Of a DNA stretch of 49,473 bases, positions 11,236-22,015 are shown one piece after another. A program made the position numbers and the translations under genes. The notes below the pieces were generated by a model. The model did not search any database. It was not told the DNA's origin and saw only the letters and a program-made list of their open reading frames with translations. Position 1 is the stretch's first letter; every line of letters starts with the position of its first letter. Source of the DNA: Nemertoderma westbladi (Eukaryota > Xenacoelomorpha > Nemertodermatida > Nemertodermatidae); the NCBI GenBank assembly GCA_032718475.1, contig JAUCBJ010007733.1, positions 1-49,473 on the forward strand, given 5' to 3'.

Positions 11236-11760
11236 TCACTTAATTAACCGCGTGCATTTCCCGCCGACATCTGTGGGACATTTATTGCCCCCCCCCCCCA
11301 CCCCTCTCGTCACTAACTGGTTGCGGTGGGGTGCCCGTAGCCCCCCCCCCCCCCCCCACTTATCACTTCTCGTCTTACCCCTTTCCCCACGCTCCCTTCC
11401 AGTTGACACATCGCTTCTGTTCTCCCTGGGTTTATTCGCCTGCGTTTCTCCTTGCGTTCCCGCGTGGCCTTGTAGGCCTCCGCCAGGTGAATTATTTGCT
11501 TCACTAACGTTTATATTAATTATACCATTATTATTTTCGCCACTGTTATTTATTATATTATTATTTAAATTATTTTGTTCACCATTATTATTTAAATTAT
11601 TCATCACACCACTATCAACATTATTATGATTTAAATAACTTGAATTATTTACTGTACCAGTTATATTATATTATTATTATTTAAATTATTTACCGAAATG
11701 TTATTTCCTGTAAGAAAATTGACCTCGTTATTGTTAGCATTATCAACTACAGTATTGTTC
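11236..11760 (-). pseudogene. gag: Asn-rich Gag segment
   Basis: Minus-strand reading is rich in Asn (NNLNNNGEQNNLNNNIINN), followed by a Gly/Arg-rich part that spans two long C tracts. It is the counterpart of the Asn-rich region at 26990-27300 in the complete element. It is low complexity and broken by frameshifts at the C tracts. Confidence 0.6.
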
Positions 11761-12187
11761 ATATTATTAAGTTCTCACTCACTAAACATATTGTCATTAT
11801 CCCCCCCCCCCCCCCCCCATCGGTCCGGTCACACCAGTTTTGTGTTTGTCGTCCGGTACCTGTAAGTGGAGTATTGACAAAAGTTTCCATCACCCTTGGT
11901 TCCTCATAAATACTTCCCGAACCAGCTTTGCTCTCTGATAGGCCCAGTTTCGCCAGTTTTAACTGGCGTCTCTGTTTTGCCTGATACTGCATTAACCCCT
12001 TCAACCGGGTATGCATGTCATCCCGCATTCTCTTAACAGCTATTTCCCTTTCCCTCTCCTCTCCAACACCCTGATCGGCTAACTCTGCCTCACTTGCCTC
12101 CCGCTCTTTGCGCTCATTCACCTTTCTTTCCTCCTGTTCTCTATGCCCACTCACTTCCCTTTCCTCCCATTCTCTGCGCTCACTCAC
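11759..12187 (-). pseudogene. gag: Gag N-terminal coiled-coil fragment
   Basis: 142 codons beginning with charged Glu/Arg heptad-like sequence (EEREVSGHREQEERKV), then RLKGLMQYQAKQRR and SGSIYEEPRVM, which match the region around 27340-27650 of the complete element. The C-terminus runs into a Gly tract encoded by poly-C at about 11802-11818. Confidence 0.7.
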
Positions 12188-12320
12188 TTCCCTCTCAACC
12201 CTTTCTGCCTCCCTCGCCTCTCACTCTCTATAGTCCCTCGCCTCTTTCTTGGCCCTCTCTTTTACACTCTCTCACTAACTCCCTCTCCCTCTCTAACAAC
12301 TCAGTTCCCTCGTCTACAGG

Positions 12321-12644
12321 TTGCTTGGGTCGCTACACGATGGAGGAATGCGGGTTCTATGTACAAACACCTTTAAAGATAGCAAATCCAGCGCTAACCA
12401 GTTTCTCAGCAGCGGCATCCCGGAGACTGAGTTTGATCAATGTGGGATCTTTAAACTGACTATCAACGTTCCCAAACGGAGTCAGAAAGCGCCTAAAACA
12501 TTCAAACCGAATGAACTTATTGTGTTCTTATTACATTCGTATTTGGAAAGTTTAGTTCCCGGGATGAAGGGAAGAGAATTCATTGTTCGGCTGCATATAT
12601 CGGCTAACCATCCAGAAAGTGCGGTGTTCTCAAATATGGCGTAG
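12321..12644 (+). CDS. Unrecognised ORF, 107 codons
   Basis: An open frame with non-repetitive, protein-like composition (FKPNELIVFLLHSYLESL, MKGREFIVRLHISANHPES). It starts right after BEL homology ends near 12318, so the first residues may be chance and the true N-terminus is uncertain. No domain is recognised. It could be a fragment of an unidentified mobile or viral element, or noncoding. Confidence 0.3.
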   Translation: MLGSLHDGGMRVLCTNTFKDSKSSANQFLSSGIPETEFDQCGIFKLTINVPKRSQKAPKTFKPNELIVFLLHSYLESLVPGMKGREFIVRLHISANHPESAVFSNMA

Positions 12645-13127
12645 ATGGCCAAGTAAGGATAGAGGGGAATACTCGTGAAAGTATAAACTGCGCCAATCGC
12701 GATATGCTTCTCCTTGAACTGACTCTTCTTTTCTGTTGTCTGCGCTTTTTCCCTGCAAACTCTGGTAGAGAATACACACGTTCGAGGTCGATGTCATGAT
12801 CAATTCGTAGTTGTCTTTGCGCATAGGATCGAAATAAAGCTATCTCAGTTTCTGTGTCTAGATCATCCGTATCGTGTAGATCGATAGGGTGTCCCGTATT
12901 TAGGAAATCCATGTATGTATCATTTCGATGAATATAGCGCAAGGTGAATTATTGATAATCACGAATTCACGCTGGAGTTGTTCTTCGGTCATCGGTGGAT
13001 CGACTTATTGTTTATCATCCACTGTAGTCTATTTACTAATATCACCGCTTAATAGACTATCGAGGAACGCTTGTAGAGGTTGATTATATCTCACATTAAT
13101 ATCAAGATCCTTTTCTATCAAATCCAT
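12604..13127 (-). CDS. Unrecognised minus-strand ORFs, probably one broken gene
   Basis: An ATG at 13125-13127 opens MDLIEKDLDINVRY and runs about 32 codons to a stop. Two further pieces follow in other frames: one with PPMTEEQLQREFVIIN, then 12942-12604 with 112 codons. The last has a basic nuclear-signal-like patch, GKKRRQQKRR. The sequence is not low complexity, and an AT-rich TATATA-type stretch lies 28-40 bases upstream of the ATG on this strand. I do not recognise the family. Overlap with the plus-strand ORF at 12321-12644 means at most one of them is likely real there. Confidence 0.3.
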
Positions 13128-13154
13128 TATCGTATATATGTGAGAGTTTATCAA

Positions 13155-13164
13155 TATATAAAGG
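13155..13164 (+). promoter_or_regulatory. TATA-box-like sequence
   Basis: ATATATAAAGG-type sequence, also readable on the minus strand as CTTTATATAT, placed before the minus-strand ATG at 13127. It may be a promoter for either strand. A downstream plus-strand motif (CAGACAGCCAGAGGT near 13217) resembles CAGACAGGCAGAGGT near 432 in the LTR-like block at 1-531, which weakly suggests a related LTR. Confidence 0.3.
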
Positions 13165-13269
13165 TATAATAAGAAGGCCAGCGGGCGTCGCTGCCTCATC
13201 CCTCACTAACTCCCTCCAGACAGCCAGAGGTCCTCAGCGCGGGTGTACTGCTGTCGCTATGCTCTTCGT

Positions 13270-14550
13270 CAACATAGTAGCTACACAACGACAACAACAA
13301 CCAGCGCGAGTCACTCCAACTATCCGTTTCAAGGGCGCAATAGTAGAGGTAATTATTGCATGTACAGGATGACTTTCACAATTGTGGCTCGCTACTGTAA
13401 ATACACTTTAGTAGTATCATTCACCTATGAACATACAAATCTACATTCGCACTACAATTCATACATTTATGCCATAATTTCCATTAGTCAGTGCTTTCCA
13501 GAATGTCACGTTGTTATTGTGTATCCTTGGATACTATACACTGTGTTCTATTCAATGAGGCAAGCTTTTTATTGTTCTTTTACTGTATTTAATTCTAGCC
13601 TTGTTGTTGCTAAGGTGACATTATGAAAGCTAGCGGTAGAATTAGGGTATTTCTCATGCATACAGATCTGGGATGCTATTTAATAGCGACTCTCGGGTTA
13701 TTATTATTCCCTTTATATATGATGTTTATTAAATTTGTCGGCTATTTAAATGCACACTAGGAGATTTCCTCACTCTGTTGTAATAGGGTGATTCTCCGCT
13801 CCCGTGATCTATTAATTGACTAATTTTAGAGAATTTTTAATAAATTGTCCTAAATTGACAATTTTATTTAATTCGTGAGGGGACATGAATTTAAAATTTA
13901 TTCCCATAAATTTTATTATTTTAATTAGGATGGGCACCGATTTATTCCACTGATTCTAGAAATTTTGTCTTTTAAGTATATCGGTGGGTGCCACAATATA
14001 TTAATCGACTAGAATTACAGATGGTCAAATGGTTTAACAGATTTACTGTTAAATGGACATCTACTATACGTATTATTTCAGGACTACGGTATGAGAGCAA
14101 TATAGCAAGAAGAAATGTCAGTGAGATGAGGCAAGTCGTTTCCAAGGTCTATCCAGAGCTTGGTTTAGCCGAAACACAGTGATCTGAACTTTGCATTCCT
14201 AATACTCTACTTTTACCAAAGTAAACCAGAGTTAACACCTAAAGTACAGTAGAGCCAAGGTAGAATTTACTTTAATAAGAGATTTATCTTACTGTAATCA
14301 CGTATTTATAATAATATACGGACAGTAAGGAAAGGAGAAAAAATGAAATTATTTCCCATCGTTAACTAAAATATATGTATTATAACATTAATTAATATGG
14401 CATGCGTAGGATATTGCACCAATTTACTGAATAATTGCTTATATAATTATTTTATAAATAAAATTAAATAAAACGATTATAATAATATAAAATTATATAA
14501 TCAGGCATACTTAAATATAAAAATAAAGACAAATATAAAGGGTTGTCACA
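13270..14550. other. AT-rich spacer, possibly the 3' LTR of BEL copy 2
   Basis: The minus strand at 14550 begins TGTGACAACCC directly after a purine-rich GGGAGCGGGTG, as expected for a polypurine tract followed by a 3' LTR of the BEL fragment at 14551-16708. The LTR's far end and a partner LTR were not found. A 53-codon ORF starting at the ATG at 14021 and a 127-codon ORF at 13243-13626 show no recognisable domain. Confidence 0.4.
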
Positions 14551-14766
14551 CACCCGCTCCCATAAATAATGAGTTATTGAGTCCATAGATGTTTATTGGA
14601 TCTGGGAGGTAGTCGTCGGTAGAGTTTCCTGTTTACCATAGTTACCGGATAACTCTCGGTCTCACTCTAACAGACACAGACGACCAATTGGGCGATTGAG
14701 TTATTGAGTCTCGAAGACTATTCCTTTCTTCTTATGGTTATGCTTCATAACTACGAGTTCTACCAA

Positions 14767-15600
14767 TCACACTAAACCGTCATCGGATATATGGGTCTCG
14801 ATGATACGACCTATCTGCCACCTCTTGCGGGGAAGATCCGAATCGACTATTAGGACAATGTCTACGACGCTGATATATTCTTGCTGCGCAAACCATTTAG
14901 TTTTGAGTTGCAGCATCAGAAGATAGTCAAAATGATCAGCGAAATGGCGGGATAACAACTGCATCAGTTGCCACGTCTGTTTGCAGTATTTGTCCCCGTC
15001 GTTAATCTCCAATATGGGAAGCATGGCCACTGGCTTCTTGAGCAGAAAATGCACGGGTGTTAATGCTTCTAGGGAATCTGGACTCGAGGAGACTGGCATA
15101 AATGGTCTCTCATTCTGGTAGGCGGCGATTTCTTCCATCAGTGTTCGCAGGAGTACGTTAGTGAGATACGCGTGGCGCAGCACTACAAAGTGGAATGCAG
15201 TCTTGACACTGCGTATAAGTCTCTCCCAACTTCCTCCCCACCAAGGAGCATCTGCGGTGTTGAAGGTCCAGCTGGATGCTGTCACTTTCAGCTGATCGTG
15301 TACCTGTCTTTGGTTCCAGTCGTTGACGTAAGCTTTAATCTCATTGTTGGCTCCGATGAATTTTTTACCTTTATCCGATCGCATAGTATTGCTAGTCCCA
15401 AAACGAGCGATTTGTCGACGTAAACTGAGTATGAAACTATTGGTAGATAAATCATTCACCATATCCAGATGAATCGCTCTACAAGTTATATCAAACAAAT
15501 ATAACGCACCATCGCTTGACTATAGTTCTAGAGCATTACACTTCAATAGGGCCAAATATATCCACACCAGTATTGGTAAAGGGTGGTTCATAACAGCTTA
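14767..15600 (-). pseudogene. pol: BEL copy 2 integrase core and C-terminal domain
   Basis: The first catalytic Asp is in DIFGPIEV near 15560. An open piece of 243 codons (15498-14767) contains the second Asp at residue 42 (MRSDKG) and the Glu at 92 (WWGGSWERLIRS), so the DDE triad is still readable. Residues about 140-243 match the BEL/Pao integrase C-terminal domain (DUF5641 type: VHFLLKKP, KTKWFAQQEY, PRKRWQIGRI, DDGLV). A stop separates the first Asp from the rest. It would join element cDNA to host DNA if intact. Confidence 0.85.
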
Positions 15601-15696
15601 CTCTTTCCCTAGGTAAATCCCTAGGTTCTGTCTCTTGCTTGGTTAAAGGCCTAATAATTGCTTTCCTATATGCTATACAGTTTCTAAGAACTTGAT

Positions 15697-16207
15697 TTAG
15701 CTCTTTGCCCCTTTTTGAAAATAATAGCGGGTTCTAATTTCGCTAAGAACTCGTTCCCTACCGGCATGATAAAGCCTACTGTGTACATCTACAATCATCT
15801 TGATTTGTATCTCAAGATTTCTAACTAGTATGGGAAACTTAGTATCAAAGGAAAGGGGTGCGTTGGTTAATCTCCCTCCAACACGTATTAGCCCATCAAA
15901 CATCATGCTAGAAAAGGAATCCCTTAAGCATATCTGTGGATTTCTCAACAACAGGATCCTCATGACATTGTAGAAGTCTCAGTAGTTGCTTGTTGGTATC
16001 ATCATGCTCCTGGTAACTGATCTTGTTAGCAAGAAAGTTGGTAGGTAACTGATAAGTGGGAAGGTCTTTAATGGTGTTGACCTCTTCGACTACTCCTGGG
16101 ATGGTGTCATTGGTTACCTTTGGCTTGGAATAGTGATGATGGAAACACCTTTTCAAGTAGGTTATGGCTTTACAAAGCCTATTCCAGGAACTATAATACG
16201 CCCTCAC
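15697..16207 (-). pseudogene. pol: BEL copy 2 integrase zinc-binding domain and upstream linker
   Basis: Two overlapping open pieces (16207-15908 and 15963-15697) in different frames. They include SSWNRLCKAITYLKRCFHHHYS, RVGGRLTNAPLSF and YHAGRERVLSEIRTRYYF, nearly identical to copy 1 at 819-1400. A frameshift lies around 15950. Confidence 0.8.
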
Positions 16208-16300
16208 TCTCTGAATAATAGGAGAGAGTCCTTCAGAGACATTGGGTATACCAGTCTTCCAATCCCGGTCTCGAATATAAACAACTGCCTTACTTTGGAC

Positions 16301-16708
16301 TCATTTAGGATCTTTGGATCTTTCTTCATTAGGATCCTTATTATAATCACCGGCCGTATGCAGTACTGACAGATCTATCGCCGGCTTGAACAGTTTAGAT
16401 TTACTCGTCCGGGTTTTAGGTTTAATGGTTTCCGCTCCCTTGGCTTGTCTGATCTTAGCCGTAGTAAGATGGGGGGGGGGGGGCATTCCTCCTCCTGTTT
16501 ACTTAAGAAGTCAGGGCCACCTAACCAATCGGGAGTATCCGCATTCTGGTAGGTCCTCCTCTGGAGGCTATGTCGGCTGGATTAATGGTTCCAGGGCAAT
16601 GTCTCCATTGGTCTATATTAGTGCGACTAAGTATAACAGCTACTCGGTTAATGACAAAGACGCTGAACTGGCAGACTTTGTTAGTAAGATATTCTAGAAT
16701 GAGTAATG
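16301..16708 (-). pseudogene. pol: BEL copy 2 RNase H end
   Basis: Minus-strand pieces match copy 1 around 1510-1876, including the PADIASRG-like segment near 16570 and TTAKIRQAKGAETIKPKTRT. An 11-bp G run at 16471-16481 replaces normal coding and shifts the frame. Homology ends at 16708. Confidence 0.7.
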
Positions 16709-17389
16709 CATATCGGACAGCTATTTAGCCTACGAGTTACTTATACAATCGGAGCAGGATTATACACCTTCTGCTCAATACTATACTTGTAGATAAACAA
16801 AGCTGACAGAAATATGTAAACCATAAAAGAAATAAGGGGTGATCAATCCCAAATCTCCCTAACAGCCTACTGGTATATAAATATGTCACAATCGAATTAA
16901 TACTATTTAAATATCAGACAGCGTTATGACTTATACTAATTACAACTGAGGGTCATGAAACAGTACAGTGTTTACATTCTTTAGGAATGTATAATTATTC
17001 GCTAGCACTCACTTTACTGACAATTGGTGCCAAAACACGTTAATTTGGCGGATGTTACCAATTTTACTCATATATAAGGAGGATAAATTTAGCTCGCTTA
17101 TGTTGGGGTTATGAAATAGCATAAAATTCATACAGACCACTGTAATTTGAGCCAAGCAATTGTTACTAATGTTCCCTTCTGCTTACCTCAATAATAAAGA
17201 AAGTTAGGGGGAATTATCGATTATTCTTTAAGTATTCTCCTCCAAATATAAGCATCCCTTAAATATTTTACCAAACAACAATGAATAATAGTATAAAACA
17301 GTATAAAATATGCGGTGCCGGCATTTAATCAGCAGTCGGATGCTTGCCACATTTATTATGGCAGAAGTCAGAATTAATGATTTATAGAT
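16709..17389. other. AT-rich spacer, nothing recognised
   Basis: About 680 bp between BEL copy 2 and the start of duplicated unit A. No gene, terminal repeat or RNA was seen. Confidence 0.5.
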
Positions 17390-18387
17390 GGGTGCATAGA
17401 GAGTGTCTAGAGGTAATTGACTGTGCTTGATAATTCTCTGGTCGCTGATGGTTTTGGGCAGAAGTCAGAATGAATGATTTTGTCACACTACGGCATATTC
17501 ATTATGTAAACAAGGCCCCAAGAATTGGCAAAGTGAAAATTGCGCTGATTGGCCAGGAATTAACATAGAGGCTACGGGACAAAGAAAAAACACTGGCCAA
17601 TGGCTGGTGATTTCGTCACTACAGCTCTGTACCAAAATCAACGCTAGAGGGCGAAAGTTTTATACGTTTTCAAATCCCTCGTGATAATGCCAGTTTTAGA
17701 GTAGTTCGCGTACTGCACAAAAACGACACATTTTTGCCGCAAAAACTTTAATACTTTCAATTTATATAAGCCACGTGTGAAATGATTGAGATTAAAAAAA
17801 ATAAATCTAATATGTATATATTTAAAATCACCCTCCATATAAAACAATATAAGAAATTATCTGAGCACTGCGTAGTGACGTCAAATAACTAGCAACCAAT
17901 CACAGCCAATTTTCAAAATTGGCTTCCCGCGCTTACTTAAACCTGCACTTTCGACAATTTCCTCGTGTTTTTACAAAAAAACACACCCCCACCACCACTT
18001 TTACTCTCGTTTCTACAACTCTCGCTTCTTTCCTTCTCATGAAGCTGTAAGTCACTACATTTTTATGGACCATTTATTAAAAGTCTTGGAAAAGAATGAT
18101 GCAAGCCTTTTTCGGAACCCAAATATTGAATGTCTTCGCAATTAGAGTTATTACAAAGACGAGCTCTGGCGATAACATTTCATAGTTCCCAATTGAACAA
18201 CCTCCCTCCATCGACCGGAAATTTTCATATCGTGTATTAGTTCGCTAGGCCTATACAAGATTTATGGAACATTATGTAGGTCGTTGATTAAATACTGAAT
18301 AAATACATTGTGATAACATAAAATAATAGTTTACAGTAACAGTCATTTTATGTCGAAAATATATGTCATACAGAAAGAATAGAGTAT

Positions 18388-18969
18388 TTAAAGAACTCTA
18401 CACTTTCTACCATTATTGAACCGCCTTTTTTTAGGGAACGGCACAGCTCTGATAGCCTAGTCAAACACTTGCTTCACACCTTTTTGCGTTAACGCCGAAC
18501 ATTCTAAATACTTTTTAGCTTTGATACCCTTAGCCATGACCAATCCGTGTCGATAGGATATTGGAGACTGTTTCTTGTCCTGAAGCTTTTCAATCGTGTC
18601 TTTATCATCTCTCAGATCCAATTGGGTCCCGATTAGAATGATAGGTGTTTCTGGACAATGGTGGTACACCTCGGGGTACCACTTGGTGCGGACATTCTCG
18701 TAAGACGCGGGACTAATCAAGGAAAAACAGATGAGGAAAACATCAGTCTGGGGGTAGGCGAGGGTTCGTAATCGGTCGTAATCCTCTTGCCCTTCCGTAT
18801 CCAATAATCCAAACATGATTGGTCTACCGTCAACCATTACATTACCTGAGAAGTCGTTACACGTAGTCGGAATATATTTAACTGGAAAAGCATTCGTTAT
18901 GTAACTAATTACAAGGCATGTTTTACGAACCGCTCGGTCGCCAACTACCACACATTTAATTGCTTGCAT
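18388..18969 (-). pseudogene. Rac-like GTPase copy A, nonsense-truncated
   Basis: Intronless Rho-family GTPase close to copy B. Reading from ATG 18969, the P-loop is GDRAVRKT, with Gly12 and Gly15 both changed to Arg, which should destroy phosphate binding. Switch I reads [13 protein letters not shown] and switch [14 protein letters not shown]; the base motif is TQLD. A TAG at 18454-18456 replaces the Glu codon of copy B and removes the last residues, including the C-terminal prenylation box. It has three extra bases near the 3' end relative to B. P-loop damage plus the stop make it a pseudogene of a recent duplicate. Confidence 0.92.
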
Positions 18970-20269
18970 TTTTTGGTAAATGATATATTTCTAATTGAGT
19001 AAATGAGATAAATTAATGATATATTTATCAGAGTAAATGATACGTTAACTAATCAAATTTACAGTATATATTCCTACTGTAGTTAAAAATCTGCAGTTGT
19101 ACAGCAACTTGGGGGTGGGGTTTAAGCACGGTACTAGAGGTACTACAGTACAGGTAGTACCAACAAACTGCGGTACTAAAATTTATTCAAATGTTTCTTC
19201 TAGAGTTACACAAGTACAATAGGAATAGTTTGTTAATTAAAAATAATCTCGCAAAATTACCCAGAAATAAGAATTACTAAGAATAAATAACACAAAAATT
19301 ATAACTCGTTTGAGACAAATTCACAAGTAAGCTTTGTTGTGCCCAATCTTCGTCTGCAGATAAAACTCCACCCTCATATTGAGATACTTTCGCCCGGGTG
19401 CCCAGAAGCCATCATCGGCCATTTAATAATTACAACTTTATTCAGTTATTGGGTTGCTGTTTATTACCAATATAGAAACTGTAACCTGCGCTATTGACTG
19501 CCGTTTAATATTTTGGTTAGAATAACATGCCACTGTAACCTGCCCGGGTTGGTTGGAACATCGACCGCTACTTATAATTACGAGGTAGGGGCTGCTTACA
19601 AAGGTATGTATTGATTATAACCAAAACAATACACGGAAGTCAGAGCACAGGTTACAATCATAATCAGCTACACAACTATTTAAATTATTGTAAATAATGC
19701 CCTTGATGCGTACCCTAATATATTATTAACAGAGGGGTTATTTTTAAATAAAATGGATTGTTCTTAAAATATACGTTTAATAGAAAAAGCAAATGACATA
19801 ATAGCCTAAAAAAGTTATGTTTTACACCTACTTTTTAGACAGTGTATTGTATAATTTAATTTAAATATAATATGCTGAATCCACCACTGAAGTAAATTAA
19901 TACTAAAACACACAGTACATAGGCCTACTACTACATGTCCGGTTTGAGTATTTATTATTATTACTGTATTATTATTGATTAATAATTATAGTTTATATGC
20001 AGATAAAATTGTGGTGGGAATGTTAAAAACGAACACTACACTGAAAACAATACCGTAGTGGCCATGGGATCCCCTTCTAAAACTCAACAATTTCGAAATT
20101 AGAACACAATGCAAAAATTTACTTTCTCGTCGGATTGGCATCGCATGAAGGTAGGACTACACTTTCCATTAGTAGGCCACGTGAACACATTGATGTACTG
20201 TAGTTATATCTAAGGCCTACTGTATGGGATAAACATCCTAGACAAGGAATTCAGACTCGTTGGTGTACT

Positions 20270-20900
20270 GGCTTGGGGTTTGCATTGTTTCAGAACCTTC
20301 CCCGGTCTCCCTTCCCCACCTGCTCCACCCCTGCTGACCCATTTGGGGATCACCACGTTGGCTGTGGCGGCGAGCTGGCGAGGGAGACCGGATTAGCGGT
20401 CATGATTCTCTCCGGAATGATATCTTCCAATCAGCCCAATAGGCTGCTCTAGCGCCCCGGAGTGAAGTCTGATGAGCCTGCTGATGTGTACTGTACCTCC
20501 CAAATTGGAAGAGGGGTCATCCCATGGGCCTGGACGTCATCGTTATCTCGCCAACACCCCCCCCCCCCCCCCCCCCCTCTCCAATCCCGAACCATTTCAC
20601 CAGCCGCCACCACACCTGGATATACACTCTCCATTGCACCGGAGCGAAAACTCGCAGCCCACTTTGAGGAGTGCCACAACTCAGGTGTGGGATTCACCTC
20701 CCTTGTGGTGGAAGCTCTGGGAAGATGGGATCCCCCCTCCACTCCCATCCTTCAGGAAATCGCGCGTCTGCAGAGCCTGCTAGCTCATTCCCGTGTCCGA
20801 CTCAGTCAAGCACTTATACAGTATTTCAACGCTTGTCTGTTCTGAAGCCTAGTTTTCCCTCCCTCTGTGGCACGGAATCCAGTTAGGTGAGACATCTAAC
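20270..20900. other. GC-rich block conserved in units A and B
   Basis: A sharp rise in GC inside AT-rich DNA, repeated at about 48470-48970. It holds a long C tract (about 20556-20577) and several overlapping ORFs of up to 127 codons in different frames with no recognisable domain, and A and B differ by indels, so coding is doubtful. It may be a remnant of another repeat or a regulatory CpG-rich block. Confidence 0.4.
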
Positions 20901-21039
20901 CATTGGCATACCTACTGGGATCCATCCGCATAGCAATCTAAGTAGGCCTAAAGTATATTTATTTTATCTAAGGTGCATGCCAATACTTTGTTAACCATCT
21001 GTTGTAACCATCAGTTAATAATTTTGTTGATTTTCTTTT

Positions 21040-21073
21040 ATATGATATATATATGATATGATATATATATATA
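21040..21073. repeat. (GATAT)/(AT) microsatellite
   Basis: An ATATGATATGATATATAT stretch in unit A. The same place in unit B (about 49119-49172) is longer and partly palindromic, so this site changes quickly between the duplicates. Confidence 0.8.
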
Positions 21074-21149
21074 GGATTCATGTAAAAAAGTTACATCATG
21101 AGTTTTTGGAAGGAAAGTCTGTCGGACTCGGAAGGCTGCGTTTGCTTAC

Positions 21150-21300
21150 TCCGTCGGCCGTCGCCATTGTCCCGTTTACTGGTTGTAATAGACTCCACCA
21201 CCATCGCCCCGGGTTTAGTAGACTCTGTCGCCATCGTCCCGGGTTTAATAGACTCAGAGACTCCATCGCCATTGTCCCGGGCAGCCGGGTTAAATAGACT
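21150..21300. repeat. Minisatellite, about four units of 30-45 bp
   Basis: Units share GCCATYGTCCCGGGTTTAATA followed by GACTC; copies begin near 21164, 21195, 21225 and 21260. They form the left end of the 10.7-kb insertion. Confidence 0.75.
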
Positions 21301-21349
21301 GACAGCGTAACAGCCCCTATAGGCCTAGTCAGATAGTACTCTGGCCGGT

Positions 21350-21422
21350 TACATCGCGTTTCGGCAACTGTCACGTTTAGGCAACTCATATTCGCGTTTC
21401 GGCAACTGAACAATTATGTTTC
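21350..21422. repeat. TTTCGGCAACT repeats, left part
   Basis: Short repeats around GCGTTTCGGCAACT, continued at 29402-29475 on the other side of the LTR element. The LTR element inserted within this small array; GTTTC at 21418-21422 is its left target duplication. Confidence 0.8.
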
Positions 21423-22015
21423 TGTGACGGGATCAGGGGATCCCGACCAGTTGGGTTTATGTACGCGTCAGCTGCACCGTGTGATGGAAAAGATGAGAGT
21501 TTGTTGTTCCAATGTTGTTAATAAACTCGGTAATATATATGGTTATAGTGTACAACGATAGCAGATAGCACAGTTGACATTGACCGGTAATATGGTATAT
21601 GGTTGGTGACGGCGGTGACGGTCTTAAAGTGTCACCGTTCTGCCCTAAGTGACTGAGCAAACTACTGAGTAAACTGAATGTTATGGGCACCGACCGGTAA
21701 TATATATCTAATCACCCTACATTACCTTGGCCCTATTACTCAGCGGATGCCTTTCCTGTCCCCCCATTGGTTGGTAACCTACTTCTCGCCTTCACCTCTA
21801 TGGGAGTGCTTCCCCCCCCACTGCTGTTACTCTCTCTCCTTGAGGTAGCTTGACCTCTAACTTCTATTGTGTGGCTCTTTGGGGCTGTGTATTGTGCCCG
21901 TTATTGGGGGTGATACGAGGTTGATTGGTAATCAACCTCGTACTTCCCAATATTGCTTAAAGGCGCCCTTTCCAACTTTATGGGGGTTGGTGAGGCGGAA
22001 TTGAATCCGCTCACA
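21423..22015 (-). repeat. 3' LTR of the BEL-type element
   Basis: 593 bp, TGTGAC...TCACA. It differs from the 5' LTR at about nine or ten single bases by eye, nearly all transitions, plus the length of one C tract. A purine-rich tract (reverse complement of 22016-22027, ATGGGGGTG) lies just inside, as expected of the 3' LTR of a minus-strand element. Confidence 0.95.
21914..21942. promoter_or_regulatory. Perfect 13-bp hairpin in the LTR
   Basis: TACGAGGTTGATT, a 3-base loop GGT, then its exact complement AATCAACCTCGTA. The same hairpin is at 29295-29323 in the other LTR, with no change in either arm. It may act in the RNA as a structured signal; its role is unknown. Confidence 0.85.

Larger units (their letters stand above)
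9765..12318 (-). mobile_element. Internally deleted copy of the 21423-29396 BEL family
   Basis: Sequence at 9765-9955 matches 23040-23230, and 9965-12318 matches about 25235-27880, in the same order and strand. The part equivalent to about 23235-25235 (Gag core C-terminus, zinc knuckle, protease and tail) is missing, with the junction at about 9957-9970. Remaining pieces are a Gag core start (9953-10276), glycine/poly-C-rich segments, an Asn-rich tract (11500-11760) and a coiled coil (11759-12187). No LTRs were found. Confidence 0.8.
14551..16708 (-). mobile_element. BEL/Pao copy 2, 3' half only
   Basis: Same family and strand as copy 1: the region 15370-16708 aligns with 535-1876. It starts (minus sense) inside RNase H at 16708 and runs through integrase to a probable polypurine tract (14551-14562). 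Because it overlaps copy 1 by about 1.3 kb, it is a second copy and not the displaced end of copy 1. There are several frameshifts and an 11-base G run at 16471-16481. Confidence 0.85.
17390..21147. repeat. Segmental duplication unit A (Rac-bearing)
   Basis: Nearly identical to unit B (45590-49247) over its whole length, with scattered substitutions and small indels. The shared sequence begins GGGTGCATAGAGAGTG in both. The copies end at GTTTGCTT, where unit A is interrupted by the 10.7-kb insertion. The unit contains the Rac pseudogene at 18388-18969 and a GC-rich block at about 20270-20900. Confidence 0.95.

Noticed and set aside
13243-13626. 127-codon Tyr/Ser-rich ORF
   Set aside because: Composition follows AT-rich DNA, with no recognisable motif and no homologue in the window.
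532-16708. BEL copies 1 and 2 as one element split by a 14-kb insertion
   Set aside because: The two share about 1.3 kb of overlapping RNase H-integrase sequence, so they are separate copies.
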